Assembly (NCBI GenBank): GCA_032622095.1
Contig: CP136062.1
Span: 2,602,001 to 2,666,000, forward strand
Source of the DNA: Siphonodentalium dalli
Lineage: Eukaryota > Mollusca > Scaphopoda > Gadilida > Siphonodentaliidae
Direction: 5' to 3'
DNA: 64,000 nucleotides
A program made the translations under genes and the position numbers. Shown one piece after another: positions 1-14,414 of the stretch (position 1 is the first letter of the stretch; every line of letters starts with the position of its first letter). Below the pieces are notes generated by a model, which searched no databases, was not told the DNA's origin, and saw only the letters and a program-made list of their open reading frames with translations.

Positions 1-282
1 ATGTATGTACTGAACAGCATTAATATAGGTCTATATAGTAGAATATCGCCACAATATCTTACTAGAACCCTACTAAATATTAAAGGGGCATCAAATGCGA
101 ACACAATGACGCAAAAATTAGCTCGATATCTCGAAGATTAGCCGAGATATGGCGACTTTTCTACACGCATCACCTAATTCCGAGGCAAGGGTGGGGGTCA
201 CACCAGAACGTTCCAACTGAACACAGAAATGTCAATAAACCATACTATCGACATACCAATCAATTCCGTGCGAATCCCTTAT

Positions 283-312
283 TATACTTCCATATTTTAA
301 TATGGAAGTATA
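283..312. other. Palindromic joint of the 1383-bp monomer (representative copy)
   Basis: Two perfect 14-bp arms, TATACTTCCATATT and its reverse complement, are separated by TT. The same inverted repeat occurs once per monomer, for example at 1631-1660, 3014-3043 and 14078-14107. The outer part TATACTTCC/GGAAGTATA is also shared with the palindrome of the 1729-bp satellite, where the central spacer differs. It could extrude as a cruciform or act as back-to-back terminal inverted repeats of adjacent monomers. Confidence 0.9.
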
Positions 313-1383
313 TTGTTATTCAATTTATTATTTTTCTCCTCTATTATTATTATTCTAAGCAATTTTTCAACTCTTATATCTCCGGAAGTACAAGAGATAG
401 GGAGCTGAAATTTCGTATGCATATAGACCTATACTATTTCTAACTAATAAGAGTATATAGGATGTTGCCCACGATTGGTTTACAGAGTTATCTCCCTTTT
501 TGTGAAAAAATGGGGTTGCTGTATCTCGAAAAGTATGAGCAGCAGAGACTCAAAATTTGGACCATATGTAGAACTCAGGATTCCCTATTGAATCCATACA
601 TTATAATTTATGTCCGCGCTTTTTCTACAGAGTTGTCGCCCATGATTCGCAAAATTCGATTTATTTCATATCATGTAACCGCCTATAACATGCACGGTAT
701 CCATATTTGAGAGATTTTATGTAGTTACCCGTTATCAACTTGCTACGAAAACAAGTTTTAAACAGGGACGGACTTATATTTTTGGGTTTTGGGTGGGGGC
801 AAAATTTTCGCAATTTTTTTTTTCGATGATTTCAACTATTTTTACTGTCGTGTATCTATAGGGTGTACTAATGATCCTCCTGAAAGAATTTTGGAAATCG
901 GTTCAGAATTGTCCAAGTTACAGACCATCGCAAATTGTATTCATACATCGATTGAGGAGAAAGTGCTTGTGGACAAAACTCCTCCTAGACGACGCACGCG
1001 AACTGGATTTGGTCTATGTGAGCGTGTTATCCATAGAAAGAAGACGAAATGGTGCAATTTTGACGAAGATCCAAAAACATTGGTCCATATTAGGGAGGGG
1101 GCAAAAATTGTCATATTTTTTTGGTCTCCGATTTGAACCAAAATTGTTGTGAAGTATCTATAAGATGTACCGAGTGAAATTATGAGTGAATTTTGTGAAT
1201 CGGTTGAAAAATGTAGAAATTGTGGCCCCTTCATTTTTTTCAAGTTTACAGAAGATGCACTATGAATTCAAATTCCTTCAACCAATCGTCAATTGTTTAG
1301 TGTCATTCGGTGGGGAATTTATAATACTTTTAAACGATTACCGACTTGCCTTATTATGTCGATGGAAGCCAGATATAATCGAA

Positions 1384-2731
1384 ATGTATGTACTGAACAG
1401 CATTAATATAGGTCTATATAGTAAATATTAAAGGGGCATCAAATGCGAACACAATGACGCAAAAATTAGCTCGATATCTCGAAGATTAGCCGAGATATGG
1501 CGACTTTTCTACACGCATCACCTAATTCCGAGGCAAGGGTGGGGGTCACACCAGAACGTTCCAACTGAACACAGAAATGTCAATAAACCATACTATCGAC
1601 ATACCAATCAATTCCGTGCGAATCCCTTATTATACTTCCATATTTTAATATGGAAGTATATTGTTATTCAATTTATTATTTTTCTCCTCTATTATTATTA
1701 TTCTAAGCAATTTTTCAACTCTTATATCTCCGGAAGTACAAGAGATAGGGAGCTGAAATTTCGTATGCATATAGACCTATACTATTTCTAACTAATAAGA
1801 GTATATAGGATGTTGCCCACGATTGGTTTACAGAGTTATCTCCCTTTTTGTGAAAAAATGGGGTTGCTGTATCTCGAAAAGTATGAGCAGCAGAGACTCA
1901 AAATTTGGACCATATGTAGAACTCAGGATTCCCTATTGAATCCATACATTATAATTTATGTCCGCGCTTTTTCTACAGAGTTGTCGCCCATGATTCGCAA
2001 AATTCGATTTATTTCATATCATGTAACCGCCTATAACATGCACGGTATCCATATTTGAGAGATTTTATGTAGTTACCCGTTATCAACTTGCTACGAAAAC
2101 AAGTTTTAAACAGGGACGGACTTATATTTTTGGGTTTTGGGTGGGGGCAAAATTTTCGCAATTTTTTTTTTCGATGATTTCAACTATTTTTACTGTCGTG
2201 TATCTATAGGGTGTACTAATGATCCTCCTGAAAGAATTTTGGAAATCGGTTCAGAATTGTCCAAGTTACAGACCATCGCAAATTGTATTCATACATCGAT
2301 TGAGGAGAAAGTGCTTGTGGACAAAACTCCTCCTAGACGACGCACGCGAACTGGATTTGGTCTATGTGAGCGTGTTATCCATAGAAAGAAGACGAAATGG
2401 TGCAATTTTGACGAAGATCCAAAAACATTGGTCCATATTAGGGAGGGGGCAAAAATTGTCATATTTTTTTGGTCTCCGATTTGAACCAAAATTGTTGTGA
2501 AGTATCTATAAGATGTACCGAGTGAAATTATGAGTGAATTTTGTGAATCGGTTGAAAAATGTAGAAATTGTGGCCCCTTCATTTTTTTCAAGTTTACAGA
2601 AGATGCACTATGAATTCAAATTCCTTCAACCAATCGTCAATTGTTTAGTGTCATTCGGTGGGGAATTTATAATACTTTTAAACGATTACCGACTTGCCTT
2701 ATTATGTCGATGGAAGCCAGATATAATCGAA
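1384..2731 (+). repeat. Deleted 1383-family monomer (1348 bp)
   Basis: This copy lacks a 35-bp stretch near its start: the sequence after 'ctatatagta' (about 1423) jumps straight to 'aatattaaagg'. The missing segment is present in every other monomer covering that position. The deletion edges share only very short matches (TA), as expected for end joining or slippage. It is a private marker for this copy. Confidence 0.95.
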
Positions 2732-4115
2732 ATGTATGTACTGAACAGCATTAATATAGGTCTATATAGTAGAATATCGCCACAATATCTTACTAGAACC
2801 CTACTAAATATTAAAGGGGCATCAAATGCGAACACAATGACGCAAAAATTAGCTCGATATCTCGAAGATTAGCCGAGATATGGCGACTTTTCTACACGCA
2901 TCACCTAATTCCGAGGCAAGGGTGGGGGTCACACCAGAACGTTCCAACTGAACACAGAAATGTCAATAAACCATACTATCGACATACCAATCAATTCCGT
3001 GCGAATCCCTTATTATACTTCCATATTTTAATATGGAAGTATATTGTTATTCAATTTATTATTTTTCTCCTCTATTATTATTATTCTAAGCAATTTTTCA
3101 ACTCTTATATCTCCGGAAGTACAAGAGATAGGGAGCTGAAATTTCGTATGCATATAGACCTATACTATTTCTAACTAATAAGAGTATATAGGATGTTGCC
3201 CACGATTGGTTTACAGAGTTATCTCCCTTTTTGTGAAAAAATGGGGTTGCTGTATCTCGAAAAGTATGAGCAGCAGAGACTCAAAATTTGGACCATATGT
3301 AGAACTCAGGATTCCCTATTGAATCCATACATTATAATTTATGTCCGCGCTTTTTCTACAGAGTTGTCGCCCATGATTCGCAAAATTCGATTTATTTCAT
3401 ATCATGTAACCGCCTATAACATGCACGGTATCCATATTTGAGAGATTTTATGTAGTTACCCGTTATCAACTTGCTACGAAAACAAGTTTTAAACAGGGAC
3501 GGACTTATATTTTTGGGTTTTGGGTGGGGGCAAAATTTTCGCAATTTTTTTTTTCGATGATTTCAACTATTTTTACTGTCGTGTATCTATAGGGTGTACT
3601 AATGATCCTCCTGAAAGAATTTTGGAAATCGGTTCAGAATTGTCCAAGTTACAGACCATCGCAAATGGTATTCATACCATGAATTGAGGAGAAAGTGCTT
3701 GTGGACAAAACTCCTCCTAGACGACGCACGCGAACTGGATTTGGTCTATGTGAGCGTGTTATCCATAGAAAGAAGACGAAATGGTGCAATTTTGACGAAG
3801 ATCCAAAAACATTGGTCCATATTAGGGAGGGGGCAAAAATTGTCATATTTTTTTGGTCTCCGATTTGAACCAAAATTGTTGTGAAGTATCTATAAGATGT
3901 ACCGAGTGAAATTATGAGTGAATTTTGTGAATCGGTTGAAAAATGTAGAAATTGTGGCCCCTTCATTTTTTTCAAGTTTACAGAAGATGCACTATGAATT
4001 CAAATTCCTTCAACCAATCGTCAATTGTTTAGTGTCATTCGGTGGGGAATTTATAATACTTTTAAACGATTACCGACTTGCCTTATTATGTCGATGGAAG
4101 CCAGATATAATCGAA
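2732..4115 (+). repeat. Variant 1383-family monomer with local rearranged bases
   Basis: At 3660-3690 this copy reads 'gcaaatggtattcatacc' where the others read 'gcaaattgtattcatacatc', giving a net gain of one base and several substitutions in about 20 bp. The rest matches the consensus. Clustered differences in an otherwise homogenised copy suggest a local error-prone event or an assembly or sequencing error. Confidence 0.85.
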
Positions 4116-7100
4116 ATGTATGTACTGAACAGCATTAATATAGGTCTATATAGTAGAATATCGCCACAATATCTTACTAGAACCCTACTAAATATTAAAG
4201 GGGCATCAAATGCGAACACAATGACGCAAAAATTAGCTCGATATCTCGAAGATTAGCCGAGATATGGCGACTTTTCTACACGCATCACCTAATTCCGAGG
4301 CAAGGGTGGGGGTCACACCAGAACGTTCCAACTGAACACAGAAATGTCAATAAACCATACTATCGACATACCAATCAATTCCGTGCGAATCCCTTATTAT
4401 ACTTCCATATTTTAATATGGAAGTATATTGTTATTCAATTTATTATTTTTCTCCTCTATTATTATTATTCTAAGCAATTTTTCAACTCTTATATCTCCGG
4501 AAGTACAAGAGATAGGGAGCTGAAATTTCGTATGCATATAGACCTATACTATTTCTAACTAATAAGAGTATATAGGATGTTGCCCACGATTGGTTTACAG
4601 AGTTATCTCCCTTTTTGTGAAAAAATGGGGTTGCTGTATCTCGAAAAGTATGAGCAGCAGAGACTCAAAATTTGGACCATATGTAGAACTCAGGATTCCC
4701 TATTGAATCCATACATTATAATTTATGTCCGCGCTTTTTCTACAGAGTTGTCGCCCATGATTCGCAAAATTCGATTTATTTCATATCATGTAACCGCCTA
4801 TAACATGCACGGTATCCATATTTGAGAGATTTTATGTAGTTACCCGTTATCAACTTGCTACGAAAACAAGTTTTAAACAGGGACGGACTTATATTTTTGG
4901 GTTTTGGGTGGGGGCAAAATTTTCGCAATTTTTTTTTTCGATGATTTCAACTATTTTTACTGTCGTGTATCTATAGGGTGTACTAATGATCCTCCTGAAA
5001 GAATTTTGGAAATCGGTTCAGAATTGTCCAAGTTACAGACCATCGCAAATTGTATTCATACATCGATTGAGGAGAAAGTGCTTGTGGACAAAACTCCTCC
5101 TAGACGACGCACGCGAACTGGATTTGGTCTATGTGAGCGTGTTATCCATAGAAAGAAGACGAAATGGTGCAATTTTGACGAAGATCCAAAAACATTGGTC
5201 CATATTAGGGAGGGGGCAAAAATTGTCATATTTTTTTGGTCTCCGATTTGAACCAAAATTGTTGTGAAGTATCTATAAGATGTACCGAGTGAAATTATGA
5301 GTGAATTTTGTGAATCGGTTGAAAAATGTAGAAATTGTGGCCCCTTCATTTTTTTCAAGTTTACAGAAGATGCACTATGAATTCAAATTCCTTCAACCAA
5401 TCGTCAATTGTTTAGTGTCATTCGGTGGGGAATTTATAATACTTTTAAACGATTACCGACTTGCCTTATTATGTCGATGGAAGCCAGATATAATCGAAAT
5501 GTATGTACTGAACAGCATTAATATAGGTCTATATAGTAGAATATCGCCACAATATCTTACTAGAACCCTACTAAATATTAAAGGGGCATCAAATGCGAAC
5601 ACAATGACGCAAAAATTAGCTCGATATCTCGAAGATTAGCCGAGATATGGCGACTTTTCTACACGCATCACCTAATTCCGAGGCAAGGGTGGGGGTCACA
5701 CCAGAACGTTCCAACTGAACACAGAAATGTCAATAAACCATACTATCGACATACCAATCAATTCCGTGCGAATCCCTTATTATACTTCCATATTTTAATA
5801 TGGAAGTATATTGTTATTCAATTTATTATTTTTCTCCTCTATTATTATTATTCTAAGCAATTTTTCAACTCTTATATCTCCGGAAGTACAAGAGATAGGG
5901 AGCTGAAATTTCGTATGCATATAGACCTATACTATTTCTAACTAATAAGAGTATATAGGATGTTGCCCACGATTGGTTTACAGAGTTATCTCCCTTTTTG
6001 TGAAAAAATGGGGTTGCTGTATCTCGAAAAGTATGAGCAGCAGAGACTCAAAATTTGGACCATATGTAGAACTCAGGATTCCCTATTGAATCCATACATT
6101 ATAATTTATGTCCGCGCTTTTTCTACAGAGTTGTCGCCCATGATTCGCAAAATTCGATTTATTTCATATCATGTAACCGCCTATAACATGCACGGTATCC
6201 ATATTTGAGAGATTTTATGTAGTTACCCGTTATCAACTTGCTACGAAAACAAGTTTTAAACAGGGACGGACTTATATTTTTGGGTTTTGGGTGGGGGCAA
6301 AATTTTCGCAATTTTTTTTTTCGATGATTTCAACTATTTTTACTGTCGTGTATCTATAGGGTGTACTAATGATCCTCCTGAAAGAATTTTGGAAATCGGT
6401 TCAGAATTGTCCAAGTTACAGACCATCGCAAATTGTATTCATACATCGATTGAGGAGAAAGTGCTTGTGGACAAAACTCCTCCTAGACGACGCACGCGAA
6501 CTGGATTTGGTCTATGTGAGCGTGTTATCCATAGAAAGAAGACGAAATGGTGCAATTTTGACGAAGATCCAAAAACATTGGTCCATATTAGGGAGGGGGC
6601 AAAAATTGTCATATTTTTTTGGTCTCCGATTTGAACCAAAATTGTTGTGAAGTATCTATAAGATGTACCGAGTGAAATTATGAGTGAATTTTGTGAATCG
6701 GTTGAAAAATGTAGAAATTGTGGCCCCTTCATTTTTTTCAAGTTTACAGAAGATGCACTATGAATTCAAATTCCTTCAACCAATCGTCAATTGTTTAGTG
6801 TCATTCGGTGGGGAATTTATAATACTTTTAAACGATTACCGACTTGCCTTATTATGTCGATGGAAGCCAGATATAATCGAAATGTATGTACTGAACAGCA
6901 TTAATATAGGTCTATATAGTAGAATATCGCCACAATATCTTACTAGAACCCTACTAAATATTAAAGGGGCATCAAATGCGAACACAATGACGCAAAAATT
7001 AGCTCGATATCTCGAAGATTAGCCGAGATATGGCGACTTTTCTACACGCATCACCTAATTCCGAGGCAAGGGTGGGGGTCACACCAGAACGTTCCAACTG

Positions 7101-10100
7101 AACACAGAAATGTCAATAAACCATACTATCGACATACCAATCAATTCCGTGCGAATCCCTTATTATACTTCCATATTTTAATATGGAAGTATATTGTTAT
7201 TCAATTTATTATTTTTCTCCTCTATTATTATTATTCTAAGCAATTTTTCAACTCTTATATCTCCGGAAGTACAAGAGATAGGGAGCTGAAATTTCGTATG
7301 CATATAGACCTATACTATTTCTAACTAATAAGAGTATATAGGATGTTGCCCACGATTGGTTTACAGAGTTATCTCCCTTTTTGTGAAAAAATGGGGTTGC
7401 TGTATCTCGAAAAGTATGAGCAGCAGAGACTCAAAATTTGGACCATATGTAGAACTCAGGATTCCCTATTGAATCCATACATTATAATTTATGTCCGCGC
7501 TTTTTCTACAGAGTTGTCGCCCATGATTCGCAAAATTCGATTTATTTCATATCATGTAACCGCCTATAACATGCACGGTATCCATATTTGAGAGATTTTA
7601 TGTAGTTACCCGTTATCAACTTGCTACGAAAACAAGTTTTAAACAGGGACGGACTTATATTTTTGGGTTTTGGGTGGGGGCAAAATTTTCGCAATTTTTT
7701 TTTTCGATGATTTCAACTATTTTTACTGTCGTGTATCTATAGGGTGTACTAATGATCCTCCTGAAAGAATTTTGGAAATCGGTTCAGAATTGTCCAAGTT
7801 ACAGACCATCGCAAATTGTATTCATACATCGATTGAGGAGAAAGTGCTTGTGGACAAAACTCCTCCTAGACGACGCACGCGAACTGGATTTGGTCTATGT
7901 GAGCGTGTTATCCATAGAAAGAAGACGAAATGGTGCAATTTTGACGAAGATCCAAAAACATTGGTCCATATTAGGGAGGGGGCAAAAATTGTCATATTTT
8001 TTTGGTCTCCGATTTGAACCAAAATTGTTGTGAAGTATCTATAAGATGTACCGAGTGAAATTATGAGTGAATTTTGTGAATCGGTTGAAAAATGTAGAAA
8101 TTGTGGCCCCTTCATTTTTTTCAAGTTTACAGAAGATGCACTATGAATTCAAATTCCTTCAACCAATCGTCAATTGTTTAGTGTCATTCGGTGGGGAATT
8201 TATAATACTTTTAAACGATTACCGACTTGCCTTATTATGTCGATGGAAGCCAGATATAATCGAAATGTATGTACTGAACAGCATTAATATAGGTCTATAT
8301 AGTAGAATATCGCCACAATATCTTACTAGAACCCTACTAAATATTAAAGGGGCATCAAATGCGAACACAATGACGCAAAAATTAGCTCGATATCTCGAAG
8401 ATTAGCCGAGATATGGCGACTTTTCTACACGCATCACCTAATTCCGAGGCAAGGGTGGGGGTCACACCAGAACGTTCCAACTGAACACAGAAATGTCAAT
8501 AAACCATACTATCGACATACCAATCAATTCCGTGCGAATCCCTTATTATACTTCCATATTTTAATATGGAAGTATATTGTTATTCAATTTATTATTTTTC
8601 TCCTCTATTATTATTATTCTAAGCAATTTTTCAACTCTTATATCTCCGGAAGTACAAGAGATAGGGAGCTGAAATTTCGTATGCATATAGACCTATACTA
8701 TTTCTAACTAATAAGAGTATATAGGATGTTGCCCACGATTGGTTTACAGAGTTATCTCCCTTTTTGTGAAAAAATGGGGTTGCTGTATCTCGAAAAGTAT
8801 GAGCAGCAGAGACTCAAAATTTGGACCATATGTAGAACTCAGGATTCCCTATTGAATCCATACATTATAATTTATGTCCGCGCTTTTTCTACAGAGTTGT
8901 CGCCCATGATTCGCAAAATTCGATTTATTTCATATCATGTAACCGCCTATAACATGCACGGTATCCATATTTGAGAGATTTTATGTAGTTACCCGTTATC
9001 AACTTGCTACGAAAACAAGTTTTAAACAGGGACGGACTTATATTTTTGGGTTTTGGGTGGGGGCAAAATTTTCGCAATTTTTTTTTTCGATGATTTCAAC
9101 TATTTTTACTGTCGTGTATCTATAGGGTGTACTAATGATCCTCCTGAAAGAATTTTGGAAATCGGTTCAGAATTGTCCAAGTTACAGACCATCGCAAATT
9201 GTATTCATACATCGATTGAGGAGAAAGTGCTTGTGGACAAAACTCCTCCTAGACGACGCACGCGAACTGGATTTGGTCTATGTGAGCGTGTTATCCATAG
9301 AAAGAAGACGAAATGGTGCAATTTTGACGAAGATCCAAAAACATTGGTCCATATTAGGGAGGGGGCAAAAATTGTCATATTTTTTTGGTCTCCGATTTGA
9401 ACCAAAATTGTTGTGAAGTATCTATAAGATGTACCGAGTGAAATTATGAGTGAATTTTGTGAATCGGTTGAAAAATGTAGAAATTGTGGCCCCTTCATTT
9501 TTTTCAAGTTTACAGAAGATGCACTATGAATTCAAATTCCTTCAACCAATCGTCAATTGTTTAGTGTCATTCGGTGGGGAATTTATAATACTTTTAAACG
9601 ATTACCGACTTGCCTTATTATGTCGATGGAAGCCAGATATAATCGAAATGTATGTACTGAACAGCATTAATATAGGTCTATATAGTAGAATATCGCCACA
9701 ATATCTTACTAGAACCCTACTAAATATTAAAGGGGCATCAAATGCGAACACAATGACGCAAAAATTAGCTCGATATCTCGAAGATTAGCCGAGATATGGC
9801 GACTTTTCTACACGCATCACCTAATTCCGAGGCAAGGGTGGGGGTCACACCAGAACGTTCCAACTGAACACAGAAATGTCAATAAACCATACTATCGACA
9901 TACCAATCAATTCCGTGCGAATCCCTTATTATACTTCCATATTTTAATATGGAAGTATATTGTTATTCAATTTATTATTTTTCTCCTCTATTATTATTAT
10001 TCTAAGCAATTTTTCAACTCTTATATCTCCGGAAGTACAAGAGATAGGGAGCTGAAATTTCGTATGCATATAGACCTATACTATTTCTAACTAATAAGAG

Positions 10101-11030
10101 TATATAGGATGTTGCCCACGATTGGTTTACAGAGTTATCTCCCTTTTTGTGAAAAAATGGGGTTGCTGTATCTCGAAAAGTATGAGCAGCAGAGACTCAA
10201 AATTTGGACCATATGTAGAACTCAGGATTCCCTATTGAATCCATACATTATAATTTATGTCCGCGCTTTTTCTACAGAGTTGTCGCCCATGATTCGCAAA
10301 ATTCGATTTATTTCATATCATGTAACCGCCTATAACATGCACGGTATCCATATTTGAGAGATTTTATGTAGTTACCCGTTATCAACTTGCTACGAAAACA
10401 AGTTTTAAACAGGGACGGACTTATATTTTTGGGTTTTGGGTGGGGGCAAAATTTTCGCAATTTTTTTTTTCGATGATTTCAACTATTTTTACTGTCGTGT
10501 ATCTATAGGGTGTACTAATGATCCTCCTGAAAGAATTTTGGAAATCGGTTCAGAATTGTCCAAGTTACAGACCATCGCAAATTGTATTCATACATCGATT
10601 GAGGAGAAAGTGCTTGTGGACAAAACTCCTCCTAGACGACGCACGCGAACTGGATTTGGTCTATGTGAGCGTGTTATCCATAGAAAGAAGACGAAATGGT
10701 GCAATTTTGACGAAGATCCAAAAACATTGGTCCATATTAGGGAGGGGGCAAAAATTGTCATATTTTTTTGGTCTCCGATTTGAACCAAAATTGTTGTGAA
10801 GTATCTATAAGATGTACCGAGTGAAATTATGAGTGAATTTTGTGAATCGGTTGAAAAATGTAGAAATTGTGGCCCCTTCATTTTTTTCAAGTTTACAGAA
10901 GATGCACTATGAATTCAAATTCCTTCAACCAATCGTCAATTGTTTAGTGTCATTCGGTGGGGAATTTATAATACTTTTAAACGATTACCGACTTGCCTTA
11001 TTATGTCGATGGAAGCCAGATATAATCGAA

Positions 11031-12412
11031 ATGTATGTACTGAACAGCATTAATATAGGTCTATATAGTAGAATATCGCCACAATATCTTACTAGAACCC
11101 TACTAAATATTAAAGGGGCATCAAATGCGAACACAATGACGCAAAAATTAGCTCGATATCTCGAAGATTAGCCGAGATATGGCGACTTTTCTACACGCAT
11201 CACCTAATTCCGAGGCAAGGGTGGGGGTCACACCAGAACGTTCCAACTGAACACAGAAATGTCAATAAACCATACTATCGACATACCAATCAATTCCGTG
11301 CGAATCCCTTATTATACTTCCATATTTTAATATGGAAGTATATTGTTATTCAATTTATTATTTTTCTCCTCTATTATTATTATTCTAAGCAATTTTTCAA
11401 CTCTTATATCTCCGGAAGTACAAGAGATAGGGAGCTGAAATTTCGTATGCATATAGACCTATACTATTTCTAACTAATAAGAGTATATAGGATGTTGCCC
11501 ACGATTGGTTTACAGAGTTATCTCCCTTTTTGTGAAAAAATGGGGTTGCTGTATCTCGAAAAGTATGAGCAGCAGAGACTCAAAATTTGGACCATATGTA
11601 GAACTCAGGATTCCCTATTGAATCCATACATTATAATTTATGTCCGCGCTTTTTCTACAGAGTTGTCGCCCATGATTCGCAAAATTCGATTTATTTCATA
11701 TCATGTAACCGCCTATAACATGCACGGTATCCATATTTGAGAGATTTTATGTAGTTACCCGTTATCAACTTGCTACGAAAACAAGTTTTAAACAGGGACG
11801 GACTTATATTTTTGGGTTTTGGGTGGGGGCAAAATTTTCGCAATTTTTTTTTCGATGATTTCAACTATTTTTACTGTCGTGTATCTATATGGTGTACTAA
11901 TGATCCTCCTGAAAGAATTTTGGAAATCGGTTCAGAATTGTCCAAGTTACAGACCATCGCAAATTGTATTCATACATCGATTGAGGAGAAAGTGCTTGTG
12001 GACAAAACTCCTCCTAGACGACGCACGCGAACTGGATTTGGTCTATGTGAGCGTGTTATCCATAGAAAGAAGACGAAATGGTGCAATTTTGACGAAGATC
12101 CAAAAACATTGGTCCATATTAGGGAGGGGGCAAAAATTGTCATATTTTTTTGGTCTCCGATTTGAACCAAAATTGTTGTGAAGTATCTATAAGATGTACC
12201 GAGTGAAATTATGAGTGAATTTTGTGAATCGGTTGAAAAATGTAGAAATTGTGGCCCCTTCATTTTTTTCAAGTTTACAGAAGATGCACTATGAATTCAA
12301 ATTCCTTCAACCAATCGTCAATTGTTTAGTGTCATTCGGTGGGGAATTTATAATACTTTTAAACGATTACCGACTTGCCTTATTATGTCGATGGAAGCCA
12401 GATATAATCGAA
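11031..12412 (+). repeat. Variant 1383-family monomer (1382 bp, shortened T run)
   Basis: The T run at about 11846-11853 is one base shorter than in the other copies, and a few tens of bases later 'ctatagggtg' reads 'ctatatggtg'. The next unit (12413-13795) has its own private change, 'ttgctcacg' for 'ttgcccacg' at about 12876. Sparse single-base markers like these would allow the array to be phased. Confidence 0.9.
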
Positions 12413-14077
12413 ATGTATGTACTGAACAGCATTAATATAGGTCTATATAGTAGAATATCGCCACAATATCTTACTAGAACCCTACTAAATATTAAAGGGG
12501 CATCAAATGCGAACACAATGACGCAAAAATTAGCTCGATATCTCGAAGATTAGCCGAGATATGGCGACTTTTCTACACGCATCACCTAATTCCGAGGCAA
12601 GGGTGGGGGTCACACCAGAACGTTCCAACTGAACACAGAAATGTCAATAAACCATACTATCGACATACCAATCAATTCCGTGCGAATCCCTTATTATACT
12701 TCCATATTTTAATATGGAAGTATATTGTTATTCAATTTATTATTTTTCTCCTCTATTATTATTATTCTAAGCAATTTTTCAACTCTTATATCTCCGGAAG
12801 TACAAGAGATAGGGAGCTGAAATTTCGTATGCATATAGACCTATACTATTTCTAACTAATAAGAGTATATAGGATGTTGCTCACGATTGGTTTACAGAGT
12901 TATCTCCCTTTTTGTGAAAAAATGGGGTTGCTGTATCTCGAAAAGTATGAGCAGCAGAGACTCAAAATTTGGACCATATGTAGAACTCAGGATTCCCTAT
13001 TGAATCCATACATTATAATTTATGTCCGCGCTTTTTCTACAGAGTTGTCGCCCATGATTCGCAAAATTCGATTTATTTCATATCATGTAACCGCCTATAA
13101 CATGCACGGTATCCATATTTGAGAGATTTTATGTAGTTACCCGTTATCAACTTGCTACGAAAACAAGTTTTAAACAGGGACGGACTTATATTTTTGGGTT
13201 TTGGGTGGGGGCAAAATTTTCGCAATTTTTTTTTTCGATGATTTCAACTATTTTTACTGTCGTGTATCTATAGGGTGTACTAATGATCCTCCTGAAAGAA
13301 TTTTGGAAATCGGTTCAGAATTGTCCAAGTTACAGACCATCGCAAATTGTATTCATACATCGATTGAGGAGAAAGTGCTTGTGGACAAAACTCCTCCTAG
13401 ACGACGCACGCGAACTGGATTTGGTCTATGTGAGCGTGTTATCCATAGAAAGAAGACGAAATGGTGCAATTTTGACGAAGATCCAAAAACATTGGTCCAT
13501 ATTAGGGAGGGGGCAAAAATTGTCATATTTTTTTGGTCTCCGATTTGAACCAAAATTGTTGTGAAGTATCTATAAGATGTACCGAGTGAAATTATGAGTG
13601 AATTTTGTGAATCGGTTGAAAAATGTAGAAATTGTGGCCCCTTCATTTTTTTCAAGTTTACAGAAGATGCACTATGAATTCAAATTCCTTCAACCAATCG
13701 TCAATTGTTTAGTGTCATTCGGTGGGGAATTTATAATACTTTTAAACGATTACCGACTTGCCTTATTATGTCGATGGAAGCCAGATATAATCGAAATGTA
13801 TGTACTGAACAGCATTAATATAGGTCTATATAGTAGAATATCGCCACAATATCTTACTAGAACCCTACTAAATATTAAAGGGGCATCAAATGCGAACACA
13901 ATGACGCAAAAATTAGCTCGATATCTCGAAGATTAGCCGAGATATGGCGACTTTTCTACACGCATCACCTAATTCCGAGGCAAGGGTGGGGGTCACACCA
14001 GAACGTTCCAACTGAACACAGAAATGTCAATAAACCATACTATCGACATACCAATCAATTCCGTGCGAATCCCTTAT

Positions 14078-14206
14078 TATACTTCCATATTTTAATATGG
14101 AAGTATATTGTTATTATACTTCCATGTTTTACATGGAAGTATATTGTTTTTGTGATTTTTATTTTTCTCTATTATTATACTTCCATGGTGTAACCAAGGA
14201 AGTATA
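14078..14206. repeat. Cluster of three palindromic joints bounding two micro-units
   Basis: Three inverted repeats follow each other: 14078-14107 (spacer of the 1383 type), 14115-14143 (TATACTTCCATGT, loop TTT, and its complement) and 14176-14206 (TATACTTCCATGGT, short loop, near-complement). The intervals between them are only about 7 and 32 bp, so they behave as miniature monomers that keep the common ends (GGAAGTATATTG at the start, TATACTTCC at the end) and little else. This is the boundary between the 1383-bp and 1729-bp satellites. Confidence 0.9.
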
Positions 14207-14379
14207 TTGTTTTTCTACTGCGGCCGTTTTCTGTTTAATTGGAAATACTCAGAAACTAATGGGAGGAGGACCGCGAAATCTCTAGCGAATGTAGGCATCT
14301 AAGGTCTACTAAAAATAATGCTATCCGGATGTTGGTCCAATATATTTTGACAGAGTTATGGCCCTTTTTCGATTATTTT

Positions 14380-14414
<35 letters not shown>

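Larger units (their letters stand above)
1..14115 (+). repeat. 1383-bp satellite, tandem array of ten full monomers plus a partial
   Basis: The same sequence recurs head-to-tail with unit starts at 1, 1384, 2732, 4116, 5499, 6882, 8265, 9648, 11031, 12413 and 13796. Copies look almost identical by eye. Unit 2 is 1348 bp because 35 bp are missing, unit 3 is 1384 bp, and unit 9 is 1382 bp because a T run is one base shorter. Each monomer carries a 30-bp inverted repeat (283-312 in unit 1). The small open frames recurring in each copy (for example 82 aa at 462-710 and 115 aa at 789-1136) resemble no known protein and overlap on both strands, so they are chance frames. The array runs off the left edge and stops at 14115, just after the palindrome of the eleventh unit. 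No function is evident; heterochromatic satellite is the likely role. Confidence 0.97.

Noticed and set aside
462-13936. Recurring 82-120 aa frames in each 1383-bp monomer as genes
   Set aside because: They overlap on both strands and in several frames, resemble no known protein, and are conserved only because the whole monomer, including non-coding parts, is identical. A one-base T-run change in unit 9 shifts frames freely.
1-14115. CRISPR array
   Set aside because: Repeats are kilobase-long identical monomers without unique spacers, and the genome is clearly eukaryotic. No short-repeat/unique-spacer pattern occurs anywhere in the window.
14078-14206. Rho-independent terminators at the hairpins
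   Set aside because: The hairpin plus T-rich flank looks terminator-like, but it recurs as a symmetrical satellite joint in eukaryotic DNA with no bacterial gene upstream.
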